Assembly (NCBI GenBank): GCA_003259005.1
Contig: QLII01000001.1
Span: 2,124,501 to 2,188,500 of the forward strand
Direction of reading: 5' to 3'
DNA from: Spirosoma telluris
GTDB lineage: Bacteria > Bacteroidota > Bacteroidia > Cytophagales > Spirosomataceae
Length of the DNA: 64,000 nucleotides
Notes under the pieces: generated by a model
Told to the model about the DNA's origin: nothing
Seen by the model: only the letters and a program-made list of their open reading frames with translations
The model's database searches: none
Translations under genes and position numbers: made by a program
Part shown: piece after piece, positions 10,664 to 22,205 of the stretch
How positions within the stretch are numbered: position 1 is the first letter of the stretch
Layout of the letters: every line of letters begins with the position of its first letter

Positions 10664-11929
10664 ATGATTGAACCTATCTATAAAAACGATTCGCAGAAAA
10701 CCAATAAAAGTCCATCTTCGGTTATACGGCAACTGCTTCAAATTCCAGTCATCGTTGCGGCTCTGGTTATTTTGTGGATATCTACGACCTGCTATTGTTC
10801 AGCATCGTTCGCGTTCAAAGTCTAAAAGATCTGGGGTTTCGGATGCGGAAATGCTCAATCAAGGCATTTATCTCATCAATATGCAGATGGGCGGCCTCTT
10901 GCTGGGCGGTATTCTTTGGGGCATATTAGGGGATAAAAAAGGACGGCTTTCGGTGCTATTCGGCTCAATTCTCATTTACTCACTGGCCAATATTGCCAAT
11001 GGGTTTGTCACAAGCGTCGATCAGTACGCCATCCTGCGCTTAGTGGCGGGCATCGGTCTAGCTGGCGAATTAGGCGCAGGCATTACGCTGGTAGCCGAAG
11101 TACTACCCAAGGAAATCAGAGGTTACGGCACCTCTTTAGTAGCATCGGTGGGTCTTCTGGGCGCGGTACTCGCTTACTTCATTGCCGAACAGTTTGCGTG
11201 GCGAAATGCCTACTTTATCGGTGGTGGCCTGGGGCTGATGTTGCTTGTTATGCGGGTGAGTGTATTTGAATCGGGCATCTTCACCAAAGTGAAAGAGAAG
11301 CCGGTCTCCAGAGGTAATTTTCTTCACTTATTCTCCTCCCAAAAACAGTTTTTTAAATACCTGCGGTGTATTCTCATCGGTTTGCCGGTCTGGTTTGTAG
11401 CGGGTATTCTCATGACCTTCTCGCCAGAATTTGGGAAAGAATTACACCTCAATGGACCTATTGTGGCGGGGAAATCAGTCATGTGGGAGTACATCGGCTT
11501 GTCCATTGGGATTTATCCAGCGGTATCCTTAGCCAGTATTTTTCCAGCCGGAAAAAGGTGCTGGCCCTGTTTCTGGGGCTGACAGCCGCACTGGTGGTCG
11601 TGTATTTATTCGTGCCCTTGCACACAACCACCATGTTCTACACCCTTTGTGCTTTCCTTGGGTTTGGGGTTGGGTATTGGGCCTTGTTTGTCACGATTGC
11701 CGCCGAACAATTTGGCACTAACATCCGAGCCACCGTGGCGACCACAGTCCCCAATTTTGTGCGTGGTAGCATTAACATCATGACGCCTTTATTCCTGCTT
11801 TTCAAAGGGGAGTTCGGGATTATACATGGCGCCGGTCTTTTAGGGTTGCTCACAATTACCATTGCGTTCCTGGGTCTCTGGAACATGGAGGAAACATTCG
11901 GGAAAGACTTGAATTTCCTGGAAGAGTAA
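10664..11929 (+). CDS. Major facilitator superfamily transporter (three frameshifts)
   Basis: Inner-membrane carrier of about 12 transmembrane helices, 422 residues after repair. The first helix contains the MFS-typical block GYFVDIYDLLLFSIVR once repaired. The loop 2-3 motif GILGDKKGRLSV and the segment PKEIRGYGTSL after helix 4 support a sugar/carboxylate-type MFS. Breaks lie at 10765-10766 (G), 10833-10836 (G) and 11508-11510 (G). I place the start at the ATG at 10664. It follows the aldehyde dehydrogenase and precedes the TonB receptor by 31 bp, so it is probably the inner-membrane step for a substrate of this cluster. Confidence 0.88.
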
Positions 11930-11960
11930 CTACGAACACCTCTTTTAAACGATAAACGCT

Positions 11961-14427
11961 ATGCGGCTATTCACGTTGGTATGGGCTTTCCAGCTAAAAC
12001 TGGGAAGGTCCACTGGACTTACTTTGCTTATTCTTGGTAGCCTGCTTATGAGCAACACGTTTGCGCAAACAACGTTAACGGGCAAAATTACCAATGAAAA
12101 AGGCCTTGGTATCGAAGGGAGTGCGGTGCGAATTAGTGAAACCAGGGCCGGTGGTGTGACTGATAAAGAGGGTATGTTTAAACTGGAATCCGTTTTGCCG
12201 GGTAACTATACACTTCTGATTTCTACCGTTGGCTACACCAGTCAAAAAGTAAAAATTTCGGTGCAACCGGGCCAGTCGACTCCAATCGAAATTACACTGA
12301 AAGAGGCCACCAATCAACTGGATGAGGTGGTTATTGAAGAGCGGAAAAATAGTATCCTGGTCGAACGACTGCCCGATGTACACAACCTCTATCTGACCGC
12401 AGGGAAAAAAAATGAAGTCATTCAAATGGGGGCAGTGAATGGCAATATTGCTGAAAAGACGGGGCGGCAGATTTTCGCCAAAATACCGGGTGTCTTCGTG
12501 TATGACATGGATGGCAGTGGGAATCAGATCAATATATCGACCCGAGGGCTTGATCCGCACCGGTCGTGGGAATACAACATTCGGCAAAACGGGGTAATTA
12601 CCAACTCGGATATGTATGGTTACCCGGCCAGCCATTATAGTCCGGCCATGGAATCGATCGAGCGGATTGAGCTGGTTCGAGGTACGGCTTCCCTGCAATA
12701 CGGTTCGCAGTTTGGTGGTATGATTAACTACGTCACCAAACTACCGGATACCACAAAAGCATTCTCGTTTGAGAGTACCAATTCGGCGGGTTCTTATGGT
12801 TTATTCAGTTCCTACAATGCCATTGGAGGCAAAATCGGTAAGCTGACGTATTCCGCTTATTACCAGAAGCGCCATTCAGATGGGTATCGAAAAAATGCCC
12901 GCTCCGATGCCGAATCGCAGTTTGTAAGCCTAAGTTATGCGGTTAGCAAGTCGTTACAGGTAAAGGCAGAACTGGGTCGCTCGTCCTACGTGTACCAGAT
13001 CCCCGGCCCCTTGACTGACGCTAGGTTCGCTCAGGACCCACGCCAGTCTACCCGCTCGCGGAATTACTTCAACCCGGATATTTATATTCCGTCGGTGGTA
13101 GTCGATTGGAAAATCAGCCCCTCAACCCGGCTTCGCTGGACAAACTCAGGTGTGTATGGCACCCGTAACAGCGTCATGCTTGACGCCTTTGCCAACGTCC
13201 GGGATTCGATAAATCCGGCTACCAATCAATACAAAGCCCGTCAGGTCGACATCGACAATTTCAACAGTTTCACGTCTGAACTTCGTATCGCCCATCAATA
13301 CCGTATCGCAGGCATGACCAGCTTTTTGTCGGCAGGTGTGCAGTATATGGATAACACCCTTCGGCGTCGGCAGCTTGGAAAAGGGACGACCGGCAGTGAT
13401 TTCGACCTGACGGTGACCGACCCTGAGTTTGGTCGTGATCTGTACATGAAAACCAAAAACATCGCGGTCTTCCTGGAAAATTTACTCTACATCACACCTC
13501 GTTTCACCATTTCGCCGGGATTACGTATAGAGAGTGGCGTCACCGATGTTTCGGGTTCAATTTCTTATTATAATCCAACTGATTTACCCAATTCCATCAA
13601 ACACAAATTCCCCCTGTTTGGTATCAATTCCCAGTACCGAATCAATCCGACCAATAAGCTTTATGCGGGCATTTCACAAGCGTACCGACCGGTGGTTTTT
13701 AAGGACATCATTCCCGGTTCGGTGCTGGAAAAAGTCGATAAAAACTTAAAAGATGGATTTGGGTATAACCTGGAAGCTGGTATCACAGGCAATATGGGTT
13801 CTTTGCTCACCTACGATATTGGCCTTTTTCAGATGCTCTACAACAATCGAATGGGCATGCTGTCGATGAACGACAACACAAATCAGGCTTATCTGCTTCG
13901 TACCAATATTGGCAATACCCTAACCAAAGGGCTTGAATTCTATGCAGAATACAAGCCGATTCAAGTTGACCATAAATCGGGTGCCCCAACCGAGCTATCC
14001 TTCTTTACCTCAACGGCTTACTTTGATGCGAAGTATAGCAAAGGTACGGCCATTGTTAACGGCGAGAACACCAGTATTGTCGGCAACAAACTCGAGGCGT
14101 ACCCACCTGGATTACCCGAAACGGGCTTCAACTTCAGTATCGGAAGTTGTTTGCCACCCTGCAATACAGCTATGTCAGCGAAAGTTTTGCGGACCCCCTC
14201 AATACGGTTACGCCATCGGCCAATGCCGCTCGCGGAATCGTGCCGAGCTACGGAATCTGGGATTTTAACGGTACCCTACGTATCACCAAGAGTTACACGC
14301 TCCGATTCGGGGTCAACAACTTTATGAATAAGCAATACTTTACCAAACGGCCAACCATGTATCCGGGAGGGGTATCTGGAGTTCCGACGGTCGAAGTATT
14401 GCGGTCTCGTTTAGCGTAAAACTATAG
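11961..14427 (+). CDS. TonB-dependent receptor, FecA-like, with carboxypeptidase-regulatory-like N-domain (two frameshifts)
   Basis: Outer-membrane active transporter, 822 residues after repair. It has a signal peptide (about 1-36, ending TFAQ), a CarboxypepD_reg-like domain (LTGKITNEKGLGIEGSAV...), a plug with IPGVFVYDMDGSG and RGLDPHRSWEYNIRQNGV, then a 22-strand-type barrel. The FecA-like plug suggests a chelate or carboxylate-containing ligand. Breaks are at 14142-14143 (G) and in the G run 14369-14372, after which the C-terminus reads ...SIAVSFSVKL and stops at 14427. It has no SusD partner. Sandwiched between an MFS carrier and a lactate-type permease, it is likely the outer-membrane port for the same carboxylate. 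Confidence 0.9.
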
Positions 14428-14458
14428 CCGGAAGCTTGATAGTAAACTGAATTAACCT

Positions 14459-16238
14459 ATGAACTGGATTCAACCTATTGATCCGCTCAATAACATTGCC
14501 CTGTCGGCCTTAGTAGCCTGTTTACCCATCGCCTTTATTTTTTGGGGACTCATTATCCGAAAAATGAAAGGCTATCTGGCAAGTCTGCTCACCATGCTAC
14601 TGGCTATCGTATTTGCTGTCGTTGTGTATGGTATGCCCATAAAACTGACCCTTTTATCGGCGCTGCACGGCGCGCTTTATGGCATTTTTCCCATCTGCTG
14701 GGTTATTTTCGGGGCTGTATTCCTCTACAATGTCACTGTCAGAAGTGGTCAGTTCGAAATCATTAAAAATTTCATGGCTTCCATCACGCCCGACCGGCGG
14801 TTGCAGGCTTTACTGATTGCCTTTTCGTTCGGGGCTTTTCTCGAAGGGGCTGCCGGTATGGGTGCACCCGTAGCGATTACATCCTCCATGCTGGTTGGAC
14901 TGGGTTTCAATCCGTTGTATGCGGCCGCTGTTTGCCTGATTGCCAACACAGCCCCGGTGGCGTTCGGCTCGGTGGGTATCCCTATCATTACGGCTTCGCA
15001 TGTGTCAGACATTCCGGAAATGGCCATATCACAAATGATCGGGCGAACGCTACCCATTTTATCCATAATCGTCCCTTTCTATCTGGTCGTGATTATGGCG
15101 GGGGTAAAAAAAACGGCCGACGTATGGCCTGCCTTATTGGTTTCTGGGGTCACGTTTGCTTTTTTTCAATGGTTAACCTCCAACTATCTGGGGCCAATGC
15201 TTCCCGATGTGATAGCCGGACTGGCATCCTTTTGAGTCTGCTCGCCCTGTTACGCTATTGGAAGCCCAAAACGATCTGGCGATTCAGCGAAGAGCCACAG
15301 CAAACTATTGAAACGAAGCTGATCTATTCAGCCGGGCAGGTTATAAGGGCCTGGTCACCCTTTATGATTATGACACTCATGGTCATTGCGTGGGGGTTAC
15401 AACCCGTTAAAGATGCCTTGAATTCCATAGCTATAAGCAAGTTTATGATACCGGGTCTGGAAAACAGCATCATCAAAGAAGATGGCCTTCCCCTGTTAAT
15501 TAAGCCCTTCGAATTCAATTATTTATCCAATTCCGGTCTTGGAGTAGTATTAGCCGCCCTTATTTCTATGCCGTTAATTGGCATGTCTTATAAAGAAGGG
15601 GCCAAAACGTTTCTGATCACGCTTAAACAACTGAAGTTCCCCGCCATCACAATCGCATCCGTACTAGGTTTTGCCTTTATCGTCAATAATTCAGGCATGT
15701 CCATCACCATAGCGATGGCATTAGCCAGCACGGGCGTACTCTTTCCCTTTTTCTCGCCTGTTCTGGGCTGGCTGGGCGTCTTTCTTACGGGTTCCGATAC
15801 GTCGGCGAATGCGCTGTTTTGCAAACTTCAATATACATCGGGCGATGCCATAGGCATTGACCCTCTCTTAACCGTGAGTGCAAACGCATCGGGGGAGTTA
15901 CGGGGAAAATGATTTCACCTCAGTCCATCGCTATTGGAACGGCTGCGGTGGGCCTGATTGGAAAAGAAGCTGACCTTTTCCGCTTCACGGTAAAGCACAG
16001 CTTTAGCATGCTGCTCATCGTTTGCATGATAACCCTATTGCAGGCCTATGTTTTTACCTGGATAATCCCGGTCTATAGCATGATCGAGTCGGCGGCAACG
16101 GCAGCCAGCGACGTATCAAAGGGATTTACGTATCTGCTGATTTTAGCTGTCGTTGTGATTGCCCTTATCTCAACTATCTGGCTGCTCAACAGGCGACGCA
16201 TCAATCCAACTATACCCTCACATTCTGTCAATCAATAA
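14459..16238 (+). CDS. L-lactate/glycolate permease, LctP family (two frameshifts)
   Basis: Inner-membrane proton-linked permease for lactate, glycolate or similar 2-hydroxy acids, 593 residues after repair. Family marks are [18 protein letters not shown], the [12 protein letters not shown] helix, [17 protein letters not shown] and [18 protein letters not shown]. Breaks are at 15223-15224 (G) and the G run 15891-15895; repaired, the second reads [19 protein letters not shown], a strongly conserved LctP stretch. It begins 31 bp after the TonB receptor and ends 29 bp before malate synthase, so the three probably form one transport-plus-assimilation unit. Confidence 0.92.
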
Positions 16239-16267
16239 AACCAACCTGCCTTATTTTCTCTAATTAT

Positions 16268-18183
16268 ATGGCTCACTCAAAAATCACCATTCGGGAGCAT
16301 CTGGAAGATATCTACCCCGACGTGTATACCCAAGAAGCATGTGCCGCGCTCGCAGCGCTAGCGCATTTTAATAAACGCATCAAAGAAGTCATGGCGACGC
16401 GCATGCAGCGCCGGGCAGCGCGTCAGCAAAGCAAAACACGAATTAGCTTTCTTGATCCCGAGAGCACGATTCCAGGAACAACCATCCAGGTGCAGGATGC
16501 CCGCGATGGCAACTTCGAGGGAGGTAGTATTCCCCTGATCTACAACGGCAGTGGATTCAGGGAACAGGCCCGGCGGCTAAACCCAATGCGCCCGTCGAAA
16601 ACAGCATCCGTAATGTGGCCTATGCCCTGCTCTCGGGTGCCGATGGCTGGATGTTCGATGGCGAAGATGCCCTGGGACAAATCTCCACCATGTCGCTCGA
16701 TAATCAGCGCAATCTGAAACTGGCTATCCACAAAGATCCCCTATTCCTGACCGTAGCCGAGCAGGTAGCCGCGGAAATCAATACCTGGGCAAAAGCCTTT
16801 TTAGGACGCGAAACGATTACCGACTGGAAAACGCAACTGGACTTTACCACCAAGATCTTTCGGGCGCGGGGCCTCCACCTCGACGACCGCCATATTCGGG
16901 ATGCGGACGGGGTAGCCATGGCTGCCTCTATTGTCGATGCGACGCTGTATGTGGTCAACAATTATAAAGCCTTGCAACAGGCGGGATCATCCATCGTATT
17001 GTATCTGCCCAAAATTCAGACCGCCGAAGAAGCCGGTGTCTGGAATGAATTGCTGAGCGCTCTTGAAAAGCAGGTTGATCTTGAAGTAGGAACGATTAAG
17101 GTCTACGTGCTGGTCGAACAGCTCGAAGCTACCCACCAACTGATGGAAATCCGGGCGGCTCTTGGGAAGCACTTCGTGGGCTATAACACGGGCCGTTGGG
17201 ACTACATCAACAGCGTATCCGATGCCATGGCCTGGGACAAAACCTTCATCAACCCGAATATTGAAGCCATCACCATGACCTATGGCTATATGCGCAATTA
17301 CGAAGACCGCGTTCGTCAGGCCGTCAATACGCCGGACGTCAATGGCAATTTCGCTTTATGGCAGGGGGGCATGGAGCCAAACATTCCTGTCGGCTCCGAA
17401 GAAGGGGTTTCGGCCAGCATGAAAAAAGCGGTGGCCGGTGCCCAACGCGAACAGCGCGAAGGTGCCAGTGGCAAATGGGTGGCTCACTGGAAAATGGTAC
17501 ACATCGTCCGGCCCGTCTGGGAGAACGTGGGCCAGGCCAATCAGTTGGGCCGGGAGTTTCCGCGCCTTACCTACACCCAACAGGATGCCGATGGACTGAT
17601 TCTGATTGAGGCCGCTCCTACCGATATTCGGGGAGCGCGCAATTTGCTGAGTGTTGCCTTACAATACGGCAATGCCTTTGGCCAGGGAATGCAGGCAGCG
17701 GCTCTGAAACCCGCCGATTTCTTTGGCAACGATGACATTTTATACCTGATGGAGGATATGGCCACGGGCGAAATTCGGCTGAGTATTCTCTGGGAATGGA
17801 TGCACAAAGGAGCCATTCTGACGGAGGATGATGCGGAAACGGACACCAAAGCCGGGGACGTTTTTTCGGAAGGGCTGTACCAGACCTTACTGGATCAGGA
17901 GTATGACAAACTGCTGAATGCCAGCAATAAGGATGTCTATGACGCATCGAAAACCACGACATTGCCCATCGCTCGTGAAATTGCCAACACGTACATGCTC
18001 AGTGAAGTAAAGCCGCCCTGGTTTATTGACCTGCTGAATATCAACCTCAATAACTTGGACCTGGCCGTAGCGAAACAACGGATCAGCTTATATATGGACA
18101 CATTGGTCAAGGAAGGCAAACGGGTGACCGAAAACCTTGATTTCGTAAAACCGGTTAAACAGACGCCTGTTTCCGCGTTATAG
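16268..18183 (+). CDS. Malate synthase-like protein (one frameshift)
   Basis: Condenses glyoxylate with acetyl-CoA to malate in known members. Length after repair is 638 residues, longer than typical malate synthase A (about 530). Core motifs are DGWMFDGEDALGQ, KIFRARGLHLDDRHI, VGYNTGRWDYINSV, MTYGYMRNYEDRV, GGMEPNIPVG and KMVHIVRPVWENVG. The break is in the C run 16532-16535. It ends the block and is followed by a strong hairpin. No isocitrate lyase lies nearby, so glyoxylate would come from another route, such as glycolate imported by the adjacent permease. The extra length and the divergent N-terminus leave open a related aldol-type reaction. Confidence 0.85.
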
Positions 18184-18203
18184 ATCTGTAAAACAGCAAG
18201 TTA

Positions 18204-18250
18204 TTTTGTCATGGCTTCGGACGGAACGATTGGCTGGAGCCATGACAAAA
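18204..18250 (+). terminator. Hairpin terminator after malate synthase gene
   Basis: Perfect 13-bp arms, TTTTGTCATGGCT and AGCCATGACAAAA, separated by 21 nt, 20 bp after the stop codon. Its position marks the likely end of the transcription unit. Confidence 0.75.
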
Positions 18251-18375
18251 AATCGCCTGGTCTTTTCTGAATTGATTTATTTCTGTTGCGGAATTGTCTA
18301 AGCAGCATCACGGTTCACGTTGAGAGCTTCAAATTCAGTGTAGCTTTACCAAATTAACTAACAAACGTTTGCTGT

Positions 18376-19329
18376 ATGAGACATAGCCGCATCATTCACT
18401 TGTTTTTCGTCTTTTTGGTAGTGCTTTATCGCGATGGTATGTCGCAACCTTCCACAGATAGCTATCCGTCACGTCAGTTGCTGCTACGTGACGAAGGGCT
18501 CTCCAAATTGAACTACATAGATTTGGCTCATCCCGAACGAAATTACTACGTATCCGTTCCGGCTGGTCGGGATCTTCAATTAATTGGCCAGGGGCATGTG
18601 ATGCTTGGTACCGGCAAAGGTTACGAAGAGCGGGATATTAAAACGGGTGCCAAAGTAGCCGAACTGACTACCTTCGATGGAACTATTGCCGCCCGACGTT
18701 TACGCAATGGAAATACAATGCTCGTGGGGCTGAACTGGCAGGAGAAAAAGGGCATCGTCCTGATTGAACTGGATCGAAGCCTGACGCTGAAACGAATCAT
18801 TAATTATCCGGACTTCAATTACGTTCGGCTTATTCGGGAAACAGTTGATGGTAATTTCCTGATTACGTCGAATGATCGGGTCTTTGAAGGCAAACCTGAC
18901 GGCTCTATCGTATGGCAGGCCCAACTCGCCAAACAGGCTAAAGCACAACATGCCTGGCAAGCTCAGCGGCTTGGCAATGGTTATACGCTGGTAAGTGGGG
19001 GTTATTCAGCCAATTTTCAGCGATTCGACCAGAAAGGAATGTTAGTGGATAGTGTGAGTGGTCCACCAGTAGTACATCCTGATTTTTTCGCCGGTTTTCA
19101 GATATTGGCGAATGGGAACTGGGTAGTCGCTAATTGGCAGGGCCATGGTCCCGGACACGGAGGGAGTGGTACACAGGTGCTGGAATATACGCCAGCAGGC
19201 AAGCTAGTCTGGTCGTGGAAACAAGACCCCAGCCAGCAGTCGTCCATACAGGGGGTGTTGGTATTGGATGGACTGGATATTAATCGCCTGCATGTAGAGG
19301 ATGCACAGGGAAGGCTAGTACCACATTGA
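18376..19329 (+). CDS. Exported PQQ-like/quinoprotein-type beta-propeller protein
   Basis: 317 residues with a signal peptide (about 1-24). Repeated blades such as RRLRNGNTMLVGLNW, LIRETVDGNFLITSND and QRLGNGYTLVSGGYS resemble the propellers of quinoprotein or arylsulfotransferase-like proteins. It ends ILANGNWVVANWQGHG, then LDGLDINRLHVEDAQGRL. The frame is intact. It stands alone, with its own upstream gap of 192 bp and a hairpin after it. No catalytic residues are recognisable; a periplasmic or surface binding role is likely. Confidence 0.75.
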   Translation: MRHSRIIHLFFVFLVVLYRDGMSQPSTDSYPSRQLLLRDEGLSKLNYIDLAHPERNYYVSVPAGRDLQLIGQGHVMLGTGKGYEERDIKTGAKVAELTTFDGTIAARRLRNGNTMLVGLNWQEKKGIVLIELDRSLTLKRIINYPDFNYVRLIRETVDGNFLITSNDRVFEGKPDGSIVWQAQLAKQAKAQHAWQAQRLGNGYTLVSGGYSANFQRFDQKGMLVDSVSGPPVVHPDFFAGFQILANGNWVVANWQGHGPGHGGSGTQVLEYTPAGKLVWSWKQDPSQQSSIQGVLVLDGLDINRLHVEDAQGRLVPH

Positions 19330-19338
19330 AAAGGCTAG

Positions 19339-19385
19339 TTTTCCGAAAACCCGGCAACCGGCTGCGGCTCCGGGCTTTCGGAAAA
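19339..19385. terminator. Bidirectional hairpin between convergent genes
   Basis: Arms TTTTCCGAAAACCCGG and CCGGGCTTTCGGAAAA pair over 16 positions with one mismatch. It lies between the ends of two convergent genes, with T and A tracts at its two sides, so it can stop transcription from both. Confidence 0.7.
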
Positions 19386-19396
19386 TTGATTTGGCA

Positions 19397-20376
19397 TTAG
19401 TACTTCCATACTGTATGCAGGAAGTTCGTGATGTAGTTTAGTGTGGGCGCGAACCATGGGTTAAAGAATAGGAAGGTATGGGGTGCATCGGGAAACGTAT
19501 GTACTTCTGAATAAATATGCAGCGCGTTCAGTTTTTTTATCAGATCATCACGACCGCCATGCATTCGGTCTACAGAACTGTTCAGGAATAAAATGGGGGG
19601 TGTATGCTGGTCAATATGATTAAGCGCCGAAGCTTCCTGCCATAAATCAGGTCGCTGTGTTTTTGAATAACCAAACCAGTACGTAGCTGCCGAAGTTGAC
19701 TTTGAGTCATCGCCCTCACCTGATTCTGGATGGATAAACGCCAGTACTCCATCAATATCAACGATGGCCTGTACGGCACTTGAATACCGCGGGTTACCCC
19801 CGATCCTTCAAAAGTGGCCTGTCCGTTTGTCGTTCCCACCAAAGCCGCTAACTGCCCGCCCGCCGAAAAACCCAGCACTGCAATTCGGTTGGGGTCAACA
19901 GCATAGGTAACTGCATTGGCACGAATCCAGCGAATAGCGGCTTTAATGTCATATACAGCGGCTGGATACAAGGCCTCCGTCGATAAACGATACTCGACCG
20001 AAATCGCTACGAACCCTTTGGCGGCTAACTGCCCTGCCAGCGTGTTGTTATGTGACCGTTCGCCCGACCGCCAGCCACCACCATGAATCATAACAATCGC
20101 AGGGCGCGTTTTGCCAGAAACGGCTGGTTGAGCGTAGACATCTGCCTTCAGATTTCGGCCCGCAATGGGTGTACTGTAGGTAATCGCCTTCGCAACACGG
20201 ACGCCAACGGGCAACGTTGAATCGGCCAACGTAAGGTCAGGGTGGTATTTTTTTTCGCGTAGGTAAGAACCTCTCACGGTGAATGATGTATCTTTTCCCC
20301 CAGTCGGCCCTAACTGGGCATAGATAACTGGGCTACTCAAGGCGATAATAATCACCAGGACAAAATGTCGATGCAT
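19397..20376 (-). CDS. Exported alpha/beta hydrolase (BD-FAE/esterase-lipase type; one frameshift)
   Basis: Secreted carboxylesterase-type hydrolase, 326 residues after repair. It has a signal peptide (about 1-20, ending IYAQ), the oxyanion motif MIHGGGWRSGERSHN, the nucleophile elbow VLGFSAGGQLAALVG and, after the break, the Asp region PPILFLNSSVDRMHGG and the His region FPDAPHTFLFF. The break is in a G run of the coding strand (C run 19797-19801 on +); one base moves the stop to 19397. Xylan/feruloyl esterases have this architecture, but the substrate is not determined. It is convergent with the propeller gene. Confidence 0.85.
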
Positions 20377-21204
20377 ACAATGTACCTCTTTTGCTTTATG
20401 ATGCTGATTCAGGCGAAAGATAACCAGGGCTTTTGTCGAAAATCCTGATTATATAAAAAGTATGGGGCGATTATTGTGGCAACTCCGTCTTTTCCAGGTG
20501 CTCCTAATCATCCAGAATTTTCAACTACACTTCTTAACCCTTCAGCTGTAAATTCGTCAAAAATGGTTTTTCAATTCCTGACTTTATACATTCTGTTGAT
20601 TAAATACACCTGCAAATGGTGTATCCATTAAAGAGCAGGCAGCTTTAAACGAGTATTAGGAATACTCATCTATCGCCTAATTTATCAACTACTACTTACC
20701 TTATCGGATTGAAGAACGAGCAAGTTGGCTACATTTTACCTAAAATGTTACAGACTGATCAAACTTTGAGGGTTCATCGTAAAGGAGACACATAGAAATT
20801 TGATAAGCAGGTATTGATCAGGAGTAAAATCATACGAAGTGATGACGACCTACGGCGTTTAATTAAGATAGCCACTCCAGCTTTTAGCGCCTTCGGGTTC
20901 CCAGTAAAACACGTAGCAAGTCGCTTCCATCTGTTGCAACCAGCCTACATCAGACCCTTTGGCAAACGGTTGAGCATGAGCGAAATCGCTGACATTGGGG
21001 TATAGATCTTTGTTCACCTTGACAACCAGTTCTTTCCGGACCTGATCAAACCAGCGTTTATTTTCAAAGGCCAATTCCCAGGCACTTTCGGCAATGACGG
21101 CGCAAACTTTTACATATCTGTTACAACTCTTTACTCTTAATAAGCTTCAGGATAGTTGATGCCCAATACCTTTACTTTATTGTTTCACCTAATCAATTAT
21201 AGCC
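20377..21204. other. 828-bp gap with a SusD-like remnant
   Basis: Long non-coding stretch holding a degraded SusD-type fragment (20859-21113, minus) and no other convincing reading frame. The A/T-rich part 20400-20810 may contain the promoter of the minus-strand esterase; I see no strong promoter match. Confidence 0.5.
20859..21113 (-). pseudogene. Remnant of a SusD C-terminal region
   Basis: The minus strand reads VIAESAWELAFENKRWFDQV followed by RKELVVKVNKDLYPNVS, the signature near the C-terminus of SusD proteins. There is no lipobox, no TPR region and no start, and the usual NPGY ending is replaced by unrelated residues before a stop at 20859. It looks like a leftover of a lost SusCD locus. 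About 85 residues remain against roughly 480-600 in the family. Confidence 0.6.
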
Positions 21205-22205
21205 ATGGGTATCTATCACCTTGCTTTTCTGTTTCTTTTTCAATGCTCATATGCCTTCAATCAGGCATTAGAATTTCCACTGGCATCCCCGCTCTCGGAT
21301 AGCCAGCAAAAACAAAAAAGAAATAAGGCTGGAGCTGCAAACATTATTTATAAATCTACAGATGGCGGACAGACATGGCAGGACATTAGCGAGGGGCTGC
21401 CTGAAGGTTTACAGGGAGATGGTTTCTTTGCAACTAATAGTGGATTCTATTTACAGGCTGAAAATGGGTTATATCACAATAACCCAAATGCCATAGCTCC
21501 TTTTTGGGAAAAGGAGAGTTTCCCTAACCAGTATAGTAGCATTGCCCCTGGGAAGACTGGCTAGTTGCCTACCATTACAACGATGGCCAATTTTTACAAA
21601 AAATAAACGGAACGAGTTTATGGTCACCTATATACACGAATTTTCAAGAGAAACGGGTACGCACCATTTTTGAAACGGTCGGAGGCACCGTTTTCATCGG
21701 CTCCGACAACGGCCTTCTTAAATCGACTAACAATGGAAAAACCTGGAAACGGGTCCATACTGGAGGTTGGGTAATGAAATTGGTAGAGTCAAACGGTGTA
21801 CTCATGGCAACCAGCCAGAAGGGCATATTACGGTCGACCGATGATGGTGAAAACTGGGATTGTGTGATTAGTGAGGGCGGTGTAGGCATCGCTGTTGAAC
21901 GCATCAACGGTGGATTCGCTGCTATCACGTACAATACACAGTCGGAAACCAGAAGAGTGCGAACATCTTATGACGACGGTAAAAGCTGGCAGCCTATTGA
22001 TGCTGACCTTCCAGCAAGCCTCTCCATTGCCTCAATTATTGAGGTTGGTGAATACTTCTTTTGTGGGCACCCTACCGGCATTTTCAGATCATCAGACAAG
22101 GGAAAAACCTGGAAACTGTTACTTCCTGCTATTGATAATAAGGTCTTCAATTTAGCTGTTTCAGGCAATGTAATTTATGCCATACCCAGAGCTGGAGGAT
22201 GTTGA
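21205..22205 (+). CDS. Exported BNR/Ycf48-like repeat propeller (one frameshift)
   Basis: 333 residues after repair with a short signal peptide (about 1-18). It has at least four BNR-type Asp-box repeats: STDGGQTWQDI, STNNGKTWKRV, STDDGENWDCV and SSDKGKTWKLL, as in sortilin/Ycf48-like propellers. The break is at the G run 21550-21552; one G gives APGEDWLVAYHYNDG. It ends in IPRAGGC. No sialidase active-site arginines are evident, so a binding or structural role is more likely than catalysis. It stands alone. Confidence 0.75.
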
